Source: Rhodobacterales bacterium | Lineage (GTDB): Bacteria > Pseudomonadota > Alphaproteobacteria > Rhizobiales > Stappiaceae | NCBI GenBank assembly: GCA_008107755.1 | Contig: VIRH01000065.1 | Span: forward strand, 62,001-126,000 | Length of the DNA: 64,000 nt | Reading direction: 5' to 3' | Part shown: positions 52,421 to 61,756 of the stretch, piece by piece | Position numbering within the stretch: position 1 is the stretch's first letter | Layout of the letters: each line of letters opens with the position of its first letter | Program-made: the position numbers and the translations under genes | The notes under the pieces: model-generated | Database searches by the model: none | What the model saw: only the letters and a program-made list of their open reading frames with translations | Told to the model about the DNA's origin: nothing

Positions 52421-52910
52421 ACGAGAAGATCAGCAAAGCTCTGGTGTCTTGAACCTGCTTGCTGCAACCAGCTGGAATGAAGATGCCCGCAGATCGTCTG
52501 CCCCTATATCCCGGTCCCTGCCGATTGCACGCTTGAGGGCGCGGGAAACGATGATGGAGCCTCTGCGCGCGATCCTTCAGGAGGCGGGCGTTACCGAACA
52601 GCAATGGCGGATCCTGCGGGTTCTGGAGGAGACAGGGCCCCTGTCGGGGTATGAGCTGGCCCGCGCAGCCGGGCTGCACACCACCAGCCTTTCCAGAACG
52701 GTGGAGCTGATGGTCCGCAAGGATCTCGTTTCGAGGTATGTCGACCTTGAAAACTGCAGGAGGCAATCGATCGCGCTCCGGCCTGACGGAAAGAAACTGA
52801 TCGACCGGTTCGCACCGCAAAGCCGTAAAGTCGTCCAGGACTTCGAAGCGAGGCTCACGGAGAAGGACCTCGACAACCTGCTGCATCTGCTGGAGAAGGT
52901 GCGCGGATGA
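52401..52910 (+). CDS. MarR/HpaR-type transcriptional regulator
   Basis: This MarR-family protein has up to 169 residues. SRSLPIARLRARETMMEPLR and VTEQQWRILRVLEETGPLSG are typical of the HpaR-like group that controls aromatic acid catabolism. The recognition helix is in LHTTSLSRTVELMVRKDLVS. The start at ATG 52401 overlaps maiA; TTG 52449 is the only other candidate in the first 50 codons. The frame is complete. It may be the working regulator left at this locus after the first MarR gene was broken. Confidence 0.82.
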   Translation: MPGRPTEREDQQSSGVLNLLAATSWNEDARRSSAPISRSLPIARLRARETMMEPLRAILQEAGVTEQQWRILRVLEETGPLSGYELARAAGLHTTSLSRTVELMVRKDLVSRYVDLENCRRQSIALRPDGKKLIDRFAPQSRKVVQDFEARLTEKDLDNLLHLLEKVRG

Positions 52911-52988
52911 CCGCGACACTTGAGCGTTTTTCTGAAACACCCCGCCGGCAGACGGCTTTCGCAGGCCGGCATCGTTGTGCCCCGGTCT

Positions 52989-53576
52989 CTACAAGGTGAT
53001 GACGCGAGACGCGATGCGCTGCAGCAGGGCGTGGTCGTGACTGATGGCGAGAATGCCGAGGCCCTGTTCGGCTCTCTTGATGAGGGCTTGCCAGATCTCC
53101 GCCTGCGCAAGCGGGTCCAGCATCGACGTGATTTCGTCGGAAATGAGGTAGCGGGTTTCCGGAGCGAGGGCGCGAAGGAGTGCAACCCGTTGCAATTCAC
53201 CCCCCGAAATCTCGTGCGAGTAGCGGTCGTACCAGCTTTCCTTCACGCGGAAATCTTCTCGCGCGGCAGCATCCGGGATCCACGCCTCCTCGATAATTCT
53301 TGAGATGCGCCAACGCGGATCGGTGGCAAAGACTGGCGACTGATGGAGATACTGAACCGGGGAAAAGCCTGCTGGTGGCTTTTCTCCGTTGATGGAAACC
53401 CGACCGCCGGATGGTCTCATCTGCCCGGCCAGCAGCCGGCCGAGCGTTGATTTTCCGCGCCCGGACGGGCCGGTCAGGCCGACGATCTCACCGGCGTTCA
53501 GGTGCAGGTCGACGGCTTCGAGAATAAAGGGCGTGTGCGGGCTGTAGCGAAAGCTCAGATGATGTGCGCTCAGCAT
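52989..53576 (-). CDS. nikE: Nickel ABC transporter ATPase NikE
   Basis: This is the second ATPase of a peptide/nickel-type importer. The 195-residue protein has Walker A GLTGPSGRGKSTLGRLLAG, signature EISGGELQRVALLRAL and Walker B YLISDEITSMLD. It is shorter than the usual 260 residues because the C-terminal oligopeptide/nickel extension is missing. ATG 53576 overlaps nikD by seven bases. The nickel assignment rests on the divergent NikR gene and its operator upstream of the operon. Confidence 0.83.
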   Translation of the reverse strand: MLSAHHLSFRYSPHTPFILEAVDLHLNAGEIVGLTGPSGRGKSTLGRLLAGQMRPSGGRVSINGEKPPAGFSPVQYLHQSPVFATDPRWRISRIIEEAWIPDAAAREDFRVKESWYDRYSHEISGGELQRVALLRALAPETRYLISDEITSMLDPLAQAEIWQALIKRAEQGLGILAISHDHALLQRIASRVITL

Positions 53577-54370
53577 TCGGCCCCTCCCGGCGTGAACGCG
53601 TTTTGCGGTAACGCTATCCACAGGGCGCGCGCGTAAGGAGACGCAAGCGTCTCTCCGGCACCTGCAAACCGGTCGGAGGGCTCGATGGCTTCGAGACGAC
53701 CGCCGCGCATGACGGCGACCCGATCCGCGAAGGGAAGCACTTCGGCAAGGCTGTGCGTGATCAGGAGAACCGCCTTGCCTGCATCCGCAAGGCTGCGCAG
53801 GTGCCTGAGGATGCCGCCGGTCGCCTCCGTATCCAGCCCGCTCGTCGGCTCGTCCGCGACGACAAGATCCGGATCGCCGACCGTCGCAATCGCGATCATC
53901 ATCCGGCGGGCCATCCCTCCCGACAGCTCATGCGGAAAGGCGTTGGCCGCACGCTCGTCAAGTCCGTAGCGCGCAAGCAGAGCTTCGGTCTTTCTTCGGT
54001 CAAGCGGATGGCCTGCGCGCTGTCCGGCCCAGCCGATCTGCTTGCGGCACCGCGTCATCGGATCAAGGTGACTGAGCGACTGAGGCACCAGCGCCATGCG
54101 CCTTCCACGGACCCTATTCCGGTGCGTATCATCGAGCACGCTCCCGTCGATACGGATCGTGCCATTGACGACGGCATTTCTTGGCAGAATACCGAAAATC
54201 GCATGTGCCAGAAGGCTCTTTCCGCCGCCGGAAGCCCCGATCAGCGCGACAATCTCACCGCGGCCCACACCAAAGCTGAGATCTTCCAGAAGACCGAGTT
54301 CATGCTGACGGAAAATGCCCTCGTACCGCATGAAGCCGACAGACACCCGCTCAAGTTGGAGAAAACTCAT
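53570..54370 (-). CDS. nikD: Nickel ABC transporter ATPase NikD
   Basis: This is the first ATPase of the importer, 266 residues long. It has Walker A ALIGASGGGKSLLAHAIFG, signature HELSGGMARRMMIAIATVG and Walker B LVVADEPTSGLD. It overlaps the nikC stop by four bases and nikE by seven. Dipeptide transporters have the same architecture; the NikR context favours nickel. Confidence 0.84.
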   Translation of the reverse strand: MSFLQLERVSVGFMRYEGIFRQHELGLLEDLSFGVGRGEIVALIGASGGGKSLLAHAIFGILPRNAVVNGTIRIDGSVLDDTHRNRVRGRRMALVPQSLSHLDPMTRCRKQIGWAGQRAGHPLDRRKTEALLARYGLDERAANAFPHELSGGMARRMMIAIATVGDPDLVVADEPTSGLDTEATGGILRHLRSLADAGKAVLLITHSLAEVLPFADRVAVMRGGRLEAIEPSDRFAGAGETLASPYARALWIALPQNAFTPGGAEC

Positions 54371-55230
54371 GTCTGCGCCTGCCTCGGGTCGGCCAACAGC
54401 CGCAGGCCGTTTCCGATCGCATCAAAACAAAGGACCAGCAGAACCAGGCTCAATCCGGGAAAGAGCCCCAGCCACCACTTGCCCGCGGTCAGATAGCGCA
54501 TGGAGTCCGACAGCAGGATGCCGATGGCGGGCTTCGTCGGTTCGATGCCGAAGCCAATGAAGGTCAGACCCGCCTCGTGGAGGATGGCATGCGGAAACAG
54601 AAGAACCAGTCCGACGAGCATCTGTGGGACGAGATGGGGCAGAAAGTGGTGCTGCCCGACATACCACCACGACTTGCCGAACTGACGGGAAGCGATCACG
54701 AACTCCGCGTGCCGTATCTGCAGGATCTCCGCGCGCAGGATACGCGTCAGTCTCGGCCAATGCGTCACCGCCACGGCGACAATGACCGCATGGGTCCCAC
54801 CGCCAAGGGCGAAGGAAATCAGGATCAGCAGCACCAGGTGCGGCAGGCCCATGGCAGCATCGACAAGGAAGGACACGAGGATGTCGGCCCACCGCCCGCA
54901 GGTCGTCGCGAGGATTGCGAGGCCAACTGCAATGAGTGTCGACAGCGTTGCGGCGACGACGCCCACCCAAAGGCTGAGCTTGAGGCCGTGGATGGTGCGC
55001 GCAAACATGTCGTGGCCGAACTGGTCGGTTCCGAACCAATGGGCGAGGGAGGGGGGGAGGAGCCGGGCAGAAAAGTCCGGTTCAATGCCGAAGTTGCCAA
55101 AGGCAAGCGACCCGACGACCACAACGGCAATGCCGGAGGCTCCCGCACACGTCGCGGCGATGGTCGCGATGCGTTTGTTCCGGCGCACGGGCACCCCCGT
55201 GACGGGTCTGGTCAAGGCGGCGTCCGTCAT
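54367..55230 (-). CDS. nikC: Nickel ABC transporter permease NikC
   Basis: This 287-residue inner-membrane permease of the DppC/NikC type has about six helices. An N-terminal cytoplasmic segment leads into a helix, then HWFGTDQFGHDMFARTIHGL, the typical periplasmic motif of this subunit. The cytoplasmic ATPase-contact loop is around VIASRQFGKSWWYVGQHHFL. It overlaps nikB and nikD by four bases each. Confidence 0.85.
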   Translation of the reverse strand: MTDAALTRPVTGVPVRRNKRIATIAATCAGASGIAVVVVGSLAFGNFGIEPDFSARLLPPSLAHWFGTDQFGHDMFARTIHGLKLSLWVGVVAATLSTLIAVGLAILATTCGRWADILVSFLVDAAMGLPHLVLLILISFALGGGTHAVIVAVAVTHWPRLTRILRAEILQIRHAEFVIASRQFGKSWWYVGQHHFLPHLVPQMLVGLVLLFPHAILHEAGLTFIGFGIEPTKPAIGILLSDSMRYLTAGKWWLGLFPGLSLVLLVLCFDAIGNGLRLLADPRQAQT

Positions 55231-56228
55231 GGTCTGGCCTCCAGATCATGGACCGCGCCGATGCGCGGGTCGACGACACGATAGAGAATGTCTGCGATGG
55301 TGTTACCAACGGACACGACAAGTGTCAGGCAGAGCGCTACAGCCAGAAGCAGGGGCACATCGCCGGAAATGCCCGCCTGGACAGCTGCCTGCCCGAGACC
55401 GGGATAGGCAAAGACCTGCTCGGTCAGAATGGAACCGCCGAACAGCTCGCCGAGCGAGGCAAACAGAACGGTAATGGCCGGCAAGGCCGCATTGCGCGCG
55501 CCGTGCCGGACGGCGACATCTGCAAGCGACGCACCTTGCGCCCGTGCATAGAGCGCGAAATCGGACTGCATGATCTCGACCATCTTCGCACGAGTGTGAA
55601 GCGTGATCTGGGCAACGCCAAGCACGGTCAGTGCAATCAACGGAAGAATGAGGTGATGCAGCCTCTCCAGAAGCGTCACGTCTTCCGGCAGAACGCCGAT
55701 AGGCGCGGCGCAGCAGACCGGAGTGAGGGAGAGACCGACCGAAAACACCACCAACAGGACGATCGCGAGCCAGAAGGTCGGGGTGGAGGCAAGAACATAG
55801 GCATAGGTGCGAATGATCCGATCGGTCCAGGTGTCCGGTCTCGCGCCTGCCACGACCCCGAGCGTGAAGCCGAGAATGCCCGAAAGCAGCCATGCCATCC
55901 CCATCAGCGGCAAGGAGGCCTGGACGCGCTTTGCCAGCACATCCGCGACCGGCGCGTTGAAGGTCCTGGAGGTCCCCAGATCGCCTGAAAGGACGTTATG
56001 AAACCACTTGCCGAACTGGACGGTCGCCGGCTGGTCGAGGCCCCATTTTCGGGCAATGAGCTCGCGCTGCTCCGGACCGACCTTGGCGATGGCCGGGCCG
56101 AGATAGGCGTTGACCGGATCGACGGGCGAGAGTTTCGCAAGTGTGAATGCGACGACCGCGACGGCGGCCAGCAGAAAGGCCAGTCGGACGATCCGTGTCG
56201 CAACCAGAATGGGCCAGTGGCTACTCAC
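55227..56228 (-). CDS. nikB: Nickel ABC transporter permease NikB
   Basis: This 333-residue permease of the DppB/NikB type has six or so helices. Family marks are the N-terminal VATRIVRLAFLLAAVAVVAF, WGLDQPATVQFGKWFHNVLS and GDLGTSRTFNAPV. The ATPase-contact loop is YARAQGASLADVAVRHGARN. It starts only four bases after the nikA stop and overlaps nikC. Confidence 0.85.
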   Translation of the reverse strand: MSSHWPILVATRIVRLAFLLAAVAVVAFTLAKLSPVDPVNAYLGPAIAKVGPEQRELIARKWGLDQPATVQFGKWFHNVLSGDLGTSRTFNAPVADVLAKRVQASLPLMGMAWLLSGILGFTLGVVAGARPDTWTDRIIRTYAYVLASTPTFWLAIVLLVVFSVGLSLTPVCCAAPIGVLPEDVTLLERLHHLILPLIALTVLGVAQITLHTRAKMVEIMQSDFALYARAQGASLADVAVRHGARNAALPAITVLFASLGELFGGSILTEQVFAYPGLGQAAVQAGISGDVPLLLAVALCLTLVVSVGNTIADILYRVVDPRIGAVHDLEARP

Positions 56229-56232
56229 GCGT

Positions 56233-57816
56233 CTACTCGCAGTCCCATTTCCAGTTCTGAATCATCGACGTGATTGGCCAACCGTGTCCATGCGGCTCGA
56301 TCTGGGTCGCACCGAGGTCGATGCACTCGTTGACGTAATAGATGTGATCCAGATTGACGAGCCAGGCCCAGCCCGCCTTACCCTTGGCGGAAAAGCCGCT
56401 TTCGCCATCCCACTCGGCTGCCTGCCAGTGAGGATAGGAGGCCTCCAGGCTTTCCGCGGCCTGTGCTGCCGCGAAATGTGCGTCAACATCGGGGTCGGAA
56501 AAATAGCCCGGGTTATAAAGAGCCTGACCTGCCCAGGAGCTTTGATAGAGGCTGTAGACCTCAAGCGGATTATGACTGCCCCATCCGAATAGAACGGGCG
56601 ATGCCTGCATTTCTCGCTCTATGACATCCCAGCTCTTGCCCTGCGGGATTGCCTCGATACCGAGCGCTTTCAGCTGTTCGGCAACCGTGACCACGATGGC
56701 TTGCCGTGTACTGTCGGAAGCGGGGTAAATGAGCGAGAAACTGGCGCGAACGTCGTCCTTCTGCCGGATGCCGTCGGACCCGGCGGCCCAGCCGGCGGCG
56801 TCGAGCAGAGCGCGGGCGGCGTCCGGATCATGGGCGATGGCAGCTTTGGGGTTCGACCAGGGCAGGCCGTCGGCGGGGCCATAGGCGGGCGTTCCGTGAC
56901 CGAACAGGGCGACCTCGACGATCTGCTCCCGGTCGACACCGAGATTGATTGCCTGGCGGATTGCAAGATCGGAGGTCACGTCGTTGCCGATCGGATATCC
57001 GTCCGACGTGGTCTTGCCGTCGTCGGGCAACATCGGAAAGCTCATGCCTCGGTTGTCGACGGAGTCGACGACGACCTGTTTGAAGCCCGCGGGCGGTGCA
57101 TCGGCGGACGGGGCGGGAACCGACACGACGTCAACCTGACCCGCATGGGTGGCCGCGAGGCTTGTGTCATCCCCCGTAAACAGGAACGTGATCCGCTCGA
57201 AAGGGGACTGCTTTCCGTAATAATGCGGGTTCTGCTTGACGATCAGCTGCTCGCCTTCGGTCCATGAGACCATCTCGTAAGGTCCCGAACCGACCGGATG
57301 GCGGGAATAGTCCGGTCCGTAGCTCTTTGAGGGAACGATGCCGAGCGTGAAAAGGAACTCCGAAAACGTGATCCAGGGCTCGGAAAGCGTGATTTCAACC
57401 GTCGTGTCATCAATCGCCCGGGCTTGCTTCAGTACCCACAGATCCAGCGCACCGCCTGCGGTCTTGGCCTTGTTGAAGGTGAAGGCGACGTCCTCTGCGG
57501 TCACCGGCGTCCCGTCGGAAAACTTCGCATCCGAACGCAGGGCGATGGTCCAGGTCAGCCTGTCATCGGACAGTGCCACCTGGGTCGCGAGATCGGGCTT
57601 CACATTCATCTGCGCATCGCGCGTCAGCAACGTTGACTGGAACAGAGGATGACCGTATCGCCCCCAGTCGAGGAGTGGATCGTATCCCTGATCCGGTTCT
57701 CCGCCGATGGCGAGGACGAGTTCCGACTTCGGCGCGGCCAAGGCAGGTGTGGAGAGCCCGAAAGTGAGAGAGAGGGCAACGAGAGACAGGTTCCGAATAA
57801 TTGCCATTGTCGTCAC
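56233..57816 (-). CDS. nikA: Nickel-binding periplasmic protein NikA-like
   Basis: This 527-residue substrate-binding protein of the extracellular family 5 has a Sec signal peptide (LSLVALSLTFGLSTPALAA, cut near residue 28). Domain marks are LAIGGEPDQGYDPLLDWGRY and the family motif LTWTIALRSDAKFSDGTPVT. Nickel rather than peptide binding is inferred from the divergent nikR and the exact NikR operator 80-110 bases upstream. It is first in the nikABCDE operon. Confidence 0.85.
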   Translation of the reverse strand: MTTMAIIRNLSLVALSLTFGLSTPALAAPKSELVLAIGGEPDQGYDPLLDWGRYGHPLFQSTLLTRDAQMNVKPDLATQVALSDDRLTWTIALRSDAKFSDGTPVTAEDVAFTFNKAKTAGGALDLWVLKQARAIDDTTVEITLSEPWITFSEFLFTLGIVPSKSYGPDYSRHPVGSGPYEMVSWTEGEQLIVKQNPHYYGKQSPFERITFLFTGDDTSLAATHAGQVDVVSVPAPSADAPPAGFKQVVVDSVDNRGMSFPMLPDDGKTTSDGYPIGNDVTSDLAIRQAINLGVDREQIVEVALFGHGTPAYGPADGLPWSNPKAAIAHDPDAARALLDAAGWAAGSDGIRQKDDVRASFSLIYPASDSTRQAIVVTVAEQLKALGIEAIPQGKSWDVIEREMQASPVLFGWGSHNPLEVYSLYQSSWAGQALYNPGYFSDPDVDAHFAAAQAAESLEASYPHWQAAEWDGESGFSAKGKAGWAWLVNLDHIYYVNECIDLGATQIEPHGHGWPITSMIQNWKWDCE

Positions 57817-57896
57817 ATCACTCCTAGTATCATTTGCAAACAGTCGGTTGGCTTGTGGTGCTCGCCACGATTGCCGCAGACACTAGAAATCAATTT

Positions 57897-57924
57897 GTAT
57901 GATGTCTAGAGGGAAACATCATAC
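57897..57924. promoter_or_regulatory. NikR operator between nikA and nikR
   Basis: GTATGA at 57897-57902 and TCATAC at 57919-57924 are separated by exactly 16 bases. This is the operator sequence and spacing established for Escherichia coli NikR. It lies between divergent nikA and nikR, so nickel-loaded NikR could repress both. Confidence 0.9.
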
Positions 57925-57941
57925 TCCAACGGGATATCGAG

Positions 57942-58373
57942 ATGCAGCGCGTAACGATCACTCTGGACGACGACTTGATGGAAGAACTGGACAAGCTGAT
58001 CGATGCGAGGGGCTATCAGAACCGGTCGGAAGCGATCCGCGATCTCGCCTGGGCGGGGCTTGGTCAGGCAAGGCGCGACGCCGGATCGCAGCAGCCGTGC
58101 TTTGGTGTTCTCAGCTATGTCTATGACCATGCGTCGCGGGATCTGGCGCGCCGTCTTACCAGTACATTTCATCACCATCACGACCTGACGGTCGCAAGCA
58201 TGCATGTCCACCTTGACGCGGACAATTGCCTGGAAATCGGAATTCTGAAAGGGCCGACGGCTGAAGTGCAACACTTCGCCGAACATGTGATTGCCGAGCG
58301 CTCGGTACGACATGGAACGCTTCAGATCGTGCCGCAGATCGATCGGAATACCTCAGACGACGAAAAGGCCTGA
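57942..58373 (+). CDS. nikR: Nickel-responsive regulator NikR
   Basis: This 143-residue repressor has an N-terminal ribbon-helix-helix ([34 protein letters not shown]) and a C-terminal ACT-like metal domain. The high-affinity nickel ligands are visible as H77, H88, H90 and C96 ([20 protein letters not shown] followed by C). These align with H76, H87, H89 and C95 of Escherichia coli. Its start lies 18 bases past its own operator. Confidence 0.96.
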   Translation: MQRVTITLDDDLMEELDKLIDARGYQNRSEAIRDLAWAGLGQARRDAGSQQPCFGVLSYVYDHASRDLARRLTSTFHHHHDLTVASMHVHLDADNCLEIGILKGPTAEVQHFAEHVIAERSVRHGTLQIVPQIDRNTSDDEKA

Positions 58374-58596
58374 CCGTCCGCAGGGCCTGTCGAAGTGCGG
58401 CAGGTGGCCAGACGGCTCCTTTTCGATCTGCCAATCCGGTAACCTTGCTCATCCCCAGACGTCAACGCCGCATGATGGGAGCCATAGACTGAGCATATGG
58501 CCCCCATGACAATCCCGTATTTCCGCAGATCCTGTATCCTGCGGCAGGTTGCGGGCTAGAGTGCCTTACGGGCGCAGGCAGATCGGACGGAAGGAG

Positions 58597-59766
58597 ATGG
58601 TGTTGCTTGAGCACGCTTCAGAAGAGTTTCAGGATATTCGCGATGCGGTGAGGGCGCTCTGTGCAGAGTTTCCCGATGAATACCATCGCAAGATTGACGA
58701 AGCGCGCGGTTATCCGGAAGAGTTCGTGGATGCGCTGACGAAAGCCGGATGGATGGCAGCGCTGATCCCCGAGGAGTACGGCGGGTCGGGGCTTGGTCTC
58801 ACCGAAGCTTCCGTCATCATGGAAGAGATCAATCGCGCTGGCGGCAACTCCGGGGCCTGTCACGGCCAGATGTACAACATGAACACGCTGAACCGCCACG
58901 GTTCGGAAGAGCAGCGCCGCCGCATTTTGCCGAAGCTTGCGAGCGGCGAACTGCGTCTGCAGTCGATGGGCGTTACCGAGCCCACTACCGGCACAGACAC
59001 CACCAAGATCAAGACCACCGCCGTCAAGAAGGGCGATCGTTACGTCATCAACGGCCAGAAAGTCTGGATCAGCCGGGTGCAGCATTCCGATCTGATGATC
59101 CTGCTCGCCCGCACCACCCCGCTTTCCGAGGTGAAGAAGAAGTCCGAAGGGCTTTCGATCTTCCTTGTCGACATCAAGGAGGCCATGAAATCGGGCATGG
59201 AGGTGCGGCCGATCCTCAACATGGTCAACCACGAGACCAACGAACTCTTCTTCGACAATCTGGAAATCCCGGAGGAAAACCTGATCGGCGAGGAGGGCAA
59301 GGGCTTCAAGTATATCCTGACCGGCCTCAATGCGGAACGCACACTGATTGCTGCCGAATGCATCGGCGACGGCTACTGGTTCATCGATCGCGTGTCGAAA
59401 TACGTGAATGAGCGCACAGTCTTCGGCAGGCCCATCGGGCAGAACCAGGGCGTCCAGTTTCCCATTGCCGAAAGCTATATCGAAGTCGAGGCGGCCAACC
59501 TGATGCGCTACAAGGCCTGTGCGCTTTTCGACGAAGGCAAGCCATGCGGCGCGGAAGCGAACATGGCCAAGTACCTAGCGGCCAAGGCGAGCTGGGAAGC
59601 CGCCAACGCCTGCATCCAGTTTCATGGCGGCTTCGGATTTGCCTGCGAGTATGACGTGGAGCGCAAGTTCCGCGAGACCCGCCTTTATCAGGTGGCGCCG
59701 ATCTCCACCAATCTCATCCTGTCCTATGTTGCCGAGCATGTGCTCGGTCTGCCGCGGAGCTTCTGA
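58597..59766 (+). CDS. Acyl-CoA dehydrogenase
   Basis: This FAD enzyme oxidises an acyl-CoA at the alpha-beta position. The protein has about 389 residues with VTEPTTGTDTTKIKTTAVKK (flavin loop), LNAERTLIAAECIGDGYWFI and the C-terminal FHGGFGFACEYDVERKFRET. AAGGAG abuts ATG 58597, so GTG 58600 or TTG 58603 may be the real start. It opens an operon with a CoA-transferase, MaoC hydratase and CitE lyase. A methylsuccinyl- or similar branched C5 dicarboxylyl-CoA would suit that context. The preceding 58374-58596 has no gene I can support. Confidence 0.9.
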   Translation: MVLLEHASEEFQDIRDAVRALCAEFPDEYHRKIDEARGYPEEFVDALTKAGWMAALIPEEYGGSGLGLTEASVIMEEINRAGGNSGACHGQMYNMNTLNRHGSEEQRRRILPKLASGELRLQSMGVTEPTTGTDTTKIKTTAVKKGDRYVINGQKVWISRVQHSDLMILLARTTPLSEVKKKSEGLSIFLVDIKEAMKSGMEVRPILNMVNHETNELFFDNLEIPEENLIGEEGKGFKYILTGLNAERTLIAAECIGDGYWFIDRVSKYVNERTVFGRPIGQNQGVQFPIAESYIEVEAANLMRYKACALFDEGKPCGAEANMAKYLAAKASWEAANACIQFHGGFGFACEYDVERKFRETRLYQVAPISTNLILSYVAEHVLGLPRSF

Positions 59767-60881
59767 TGACCCTGCCTCTCAAAGGTCTCAAGGTCGTTGC
59801 CGTCGAACAGGCCGTCGCGGCCCCTTTCGCCACCTCGCGTCTTGCCGATGCCGGCGCTGAGGTGATCAAGATCGAACGTCCCGAAGGCGATTTCGCCCGA
59901 GGCTATGACGACGTGGCTGCGGGACAATCCAGTTATTTCGTCTGGCTCAATCGCGGCAAGACATCCGTTGCGCTGGATCTGCGATCCGACGGGGGCCGCG
60001 CGGAACTGTTTCGGCTGCTGGAAGATGCCGACGTTCTGGTCCTGAACCTCAAGCGCGGTGCGCTCGGCCGCCTCGGCTTCACGCCGGAACGGCTTGCCCG
60101 GGACTTTCCGCGCCTCATCACCTGTTCCATCACCGGCTATGGCGAGGGCGGCCCGATGGCCGACCGCAAGGCCTACGACCTCCTGATCCAGGCGGAATCC
60201 GGACTGTGTTCCATCACCGGCGGCCCCACTGAGCCGGCGCGTGTGGGCATGTCCATCGTCGATGTCGCCACCGGGGCCACCGCCCATGCCGCCATTCTGG
60301 AGGCTTTGATCGCGCGCGGCATAAGCGGTAAAGGCGCGGCGATCACGATTTCCATGTTCGATGTCATGGCCGACTGGATGACCGTGCCGCTGTTGAACCA
60401 CGAAGGCGGCAAGACGCCGACGAGGGTCGGGATGGCGCACCCATCGATCTCGCCCTATAGCGCGTTCGAAACGCGTGACAGTCAGCTCATTCTCATTTCC
60501 ATTCAGAGCGATCGGGAATGGCGCATGCTGTGCGAGCATTTCCTGCAGCGCCCGGACCTTGGCCGTGATCCCCGGTTTGCCACCAATGTCGCCCGGGTCG
60601 CCAATCGACCGGAGACGGACGGCATCGTGGCGGAAGCCTTCTCACGGATGAGCCACGACGAAGCCCTGGCAGCATTGGACCGGGCGGATGTTGCCATGGC
60701 ATCGGTGAACGACATGGCAGGGCTTTCGGCCCACCCGCATCTGCGCCGCATCACTGTGGAGACGCCGAACGGCCCGGTTTCCTATCCGGCCCCTGCGCCG
60801 CGCGTCGCCGGCGAAGCCAGACATTACGGCTCGGTCCCCGACCTGCCGCAGCCCCATCTCGAAACGGAGCAATCAAAGTGA
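59766..60881 (+). CDS. Family III CoA-transferase, itaconate/mesaconate-type
   Basis: This 371-residue protein of the CaiB/BaiF family moves CoA between carboxylic acids. The N-terminus GLKVVAVEQAVAAPFATSRL is typical, and the catalytic aspartate lies in DRKAYDLLIQAESGL near residue 140. The start shares one base with the preceding stop (TGATG). Together with the downstream MaoC hydratase and CitE lyase it matches the itaconate CoA-transferase (Ict) step; mesaconate or citramalate are alternatives. Confidence 0.85.
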   Translation: MTLPLKGLKVVAVEQAVAAPFATSRLADAGAEVIKIERPEGDFARGYDDVAAGQSSYFVWLNRGKTSVALDLRSDGGRAELFRLLEDADVLVLNLKRGALGRLGFTPERLARDFPRLITCSITGYGEGGPMADRKAYDLLIQAESGLCSITGGPTEPARVGMSIVDVATGATAHAAILEALIARGISGKGAAITISMFDVMADWMTVPLLNHEGGKTPTRVGMAHPSISPYSAFETRDSQLILISIQSDREWRMLCEHFLQRPDLGRDPRFATNVARVANRPETDGIVAEAFSRMSHDEALAALDRADVAMASVNDMAGLSAHPHLRRITVETPNGPVSYPAPAPRVAGEARHYGSVPDLPQPHLETEQSK

Positions 60882-61756
60882 CTGAGATGGAGAACGGAAG
60901 CGCGACCGGAACCGGGACGGGTAGCTCTCTCGACATGGAGGCCCTGCGTGGCTGGATCGGCAGATCCGAGACGCGCTCCGAACTGCTGACGGCAGGGCTC
61001 ACGGAAAGGTTCAATGCCACATTCGGGCGAACCAGCCCGCTTGATGAGGGCGCCGACGCGCCGCTTCTGATCCACCTTTGCCTGACCCAGCCTGCGGTGC
61101 AGGCCGATGAACTTGGGCCGGACGGCCATCCGGCGCGGGGCGGTTTTCTGCCGCCCGTACCATTGCCCCGGCGCATGTGGGCCGGAGGTGCAGTGTCGTT
61201 CCATCGGCCGCTGCGGATCGGGTCGATGGTGACGCGACGCTCGACCATCAGCGATACGGTTCTGAAACAGGGGCGGACAGGCCCGCTTTGTTTCGCCACT
61301 GTTGCACATGAGATCTCCGATGAAGAGGGCGTTGCCATCACCGAGCGGCAGGACATCGTCTATCGTGAAGCAGACAGCGGCACACCGCAGACGCAGCCTG
61401 GCGCGGCGGAACAAGGCAAGCATCGCAAGCGCATTCCAGTCGATCCGGTGCTGCTGTTCCGCTACTCCGCCCTGACCTTCAACGGTCACCGCATCCATTT
61501 CGATCAACCCTATGTCACCGGCGAGGAAGGCTATCCCGGACTGGTCGTGCATGGTCCGTTGCAGGCGACGTTGCTTGCCCACTATGCCGCCGACCTGCGC
61601 GGTGTTGCGCCAGCGGAGTTCCGCTTTCGCAGCTTCTCGCCCGTGTTCGATACGGCTGATGTGATCCTGCATGCGCAGGAAACGCCGGACGGCATGAAGC
61701 TCTGGACCGCGCGGCCGGAAGGGCCGGTCGCAATGGAGGCAATCGCGACATGGTAA
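60878..61756 (+). CDS. MaoC-like hydratase (itaconyl/mesaconyl-C4-CoA hydratase-like)
   Basis: This 292-residue double hot-dog hydratase has GTG as start, overlapping the CoA-transferase stop by four bases. The N-terminal half has MWAGGAVSFHRPLRIGSMVT, and the catalytic half has FNGHRIHFDQPY followed by GLVVHGPLQATLLAHY. That layout is shared by mesaconyl-C4-CoA hydratase and itaconyl-CoA hydratase, which give citramalyl-CoA. It overlaps the CitE gene by seven bases. Confidence 0.84.
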   Translation: MTEMENGSATGTGTGSSLDMEALRGWIGRSETRSELLTAGLTERFNATFGRTSPLDEGADAPLLIHLCLTQPAVQADELGPDGHPARGGFLPPVPLPRRMWAGGAVSFHRPLRIGSMVTRRSTISDTVLKQGRTGPLCFATVAHEISDEEGVAITERQDIVYREADSGTPQTQPGAAEQGKHRKRIPVDPVLLFRYSALTFNGHRIHFDQPYVTGEEGYPGLVVHGPLQATLLAHYAADLRGVAPAEFRFRSFSPVFDTADVILHAQETPDGMKLWTARPEGPVAMEAIATW

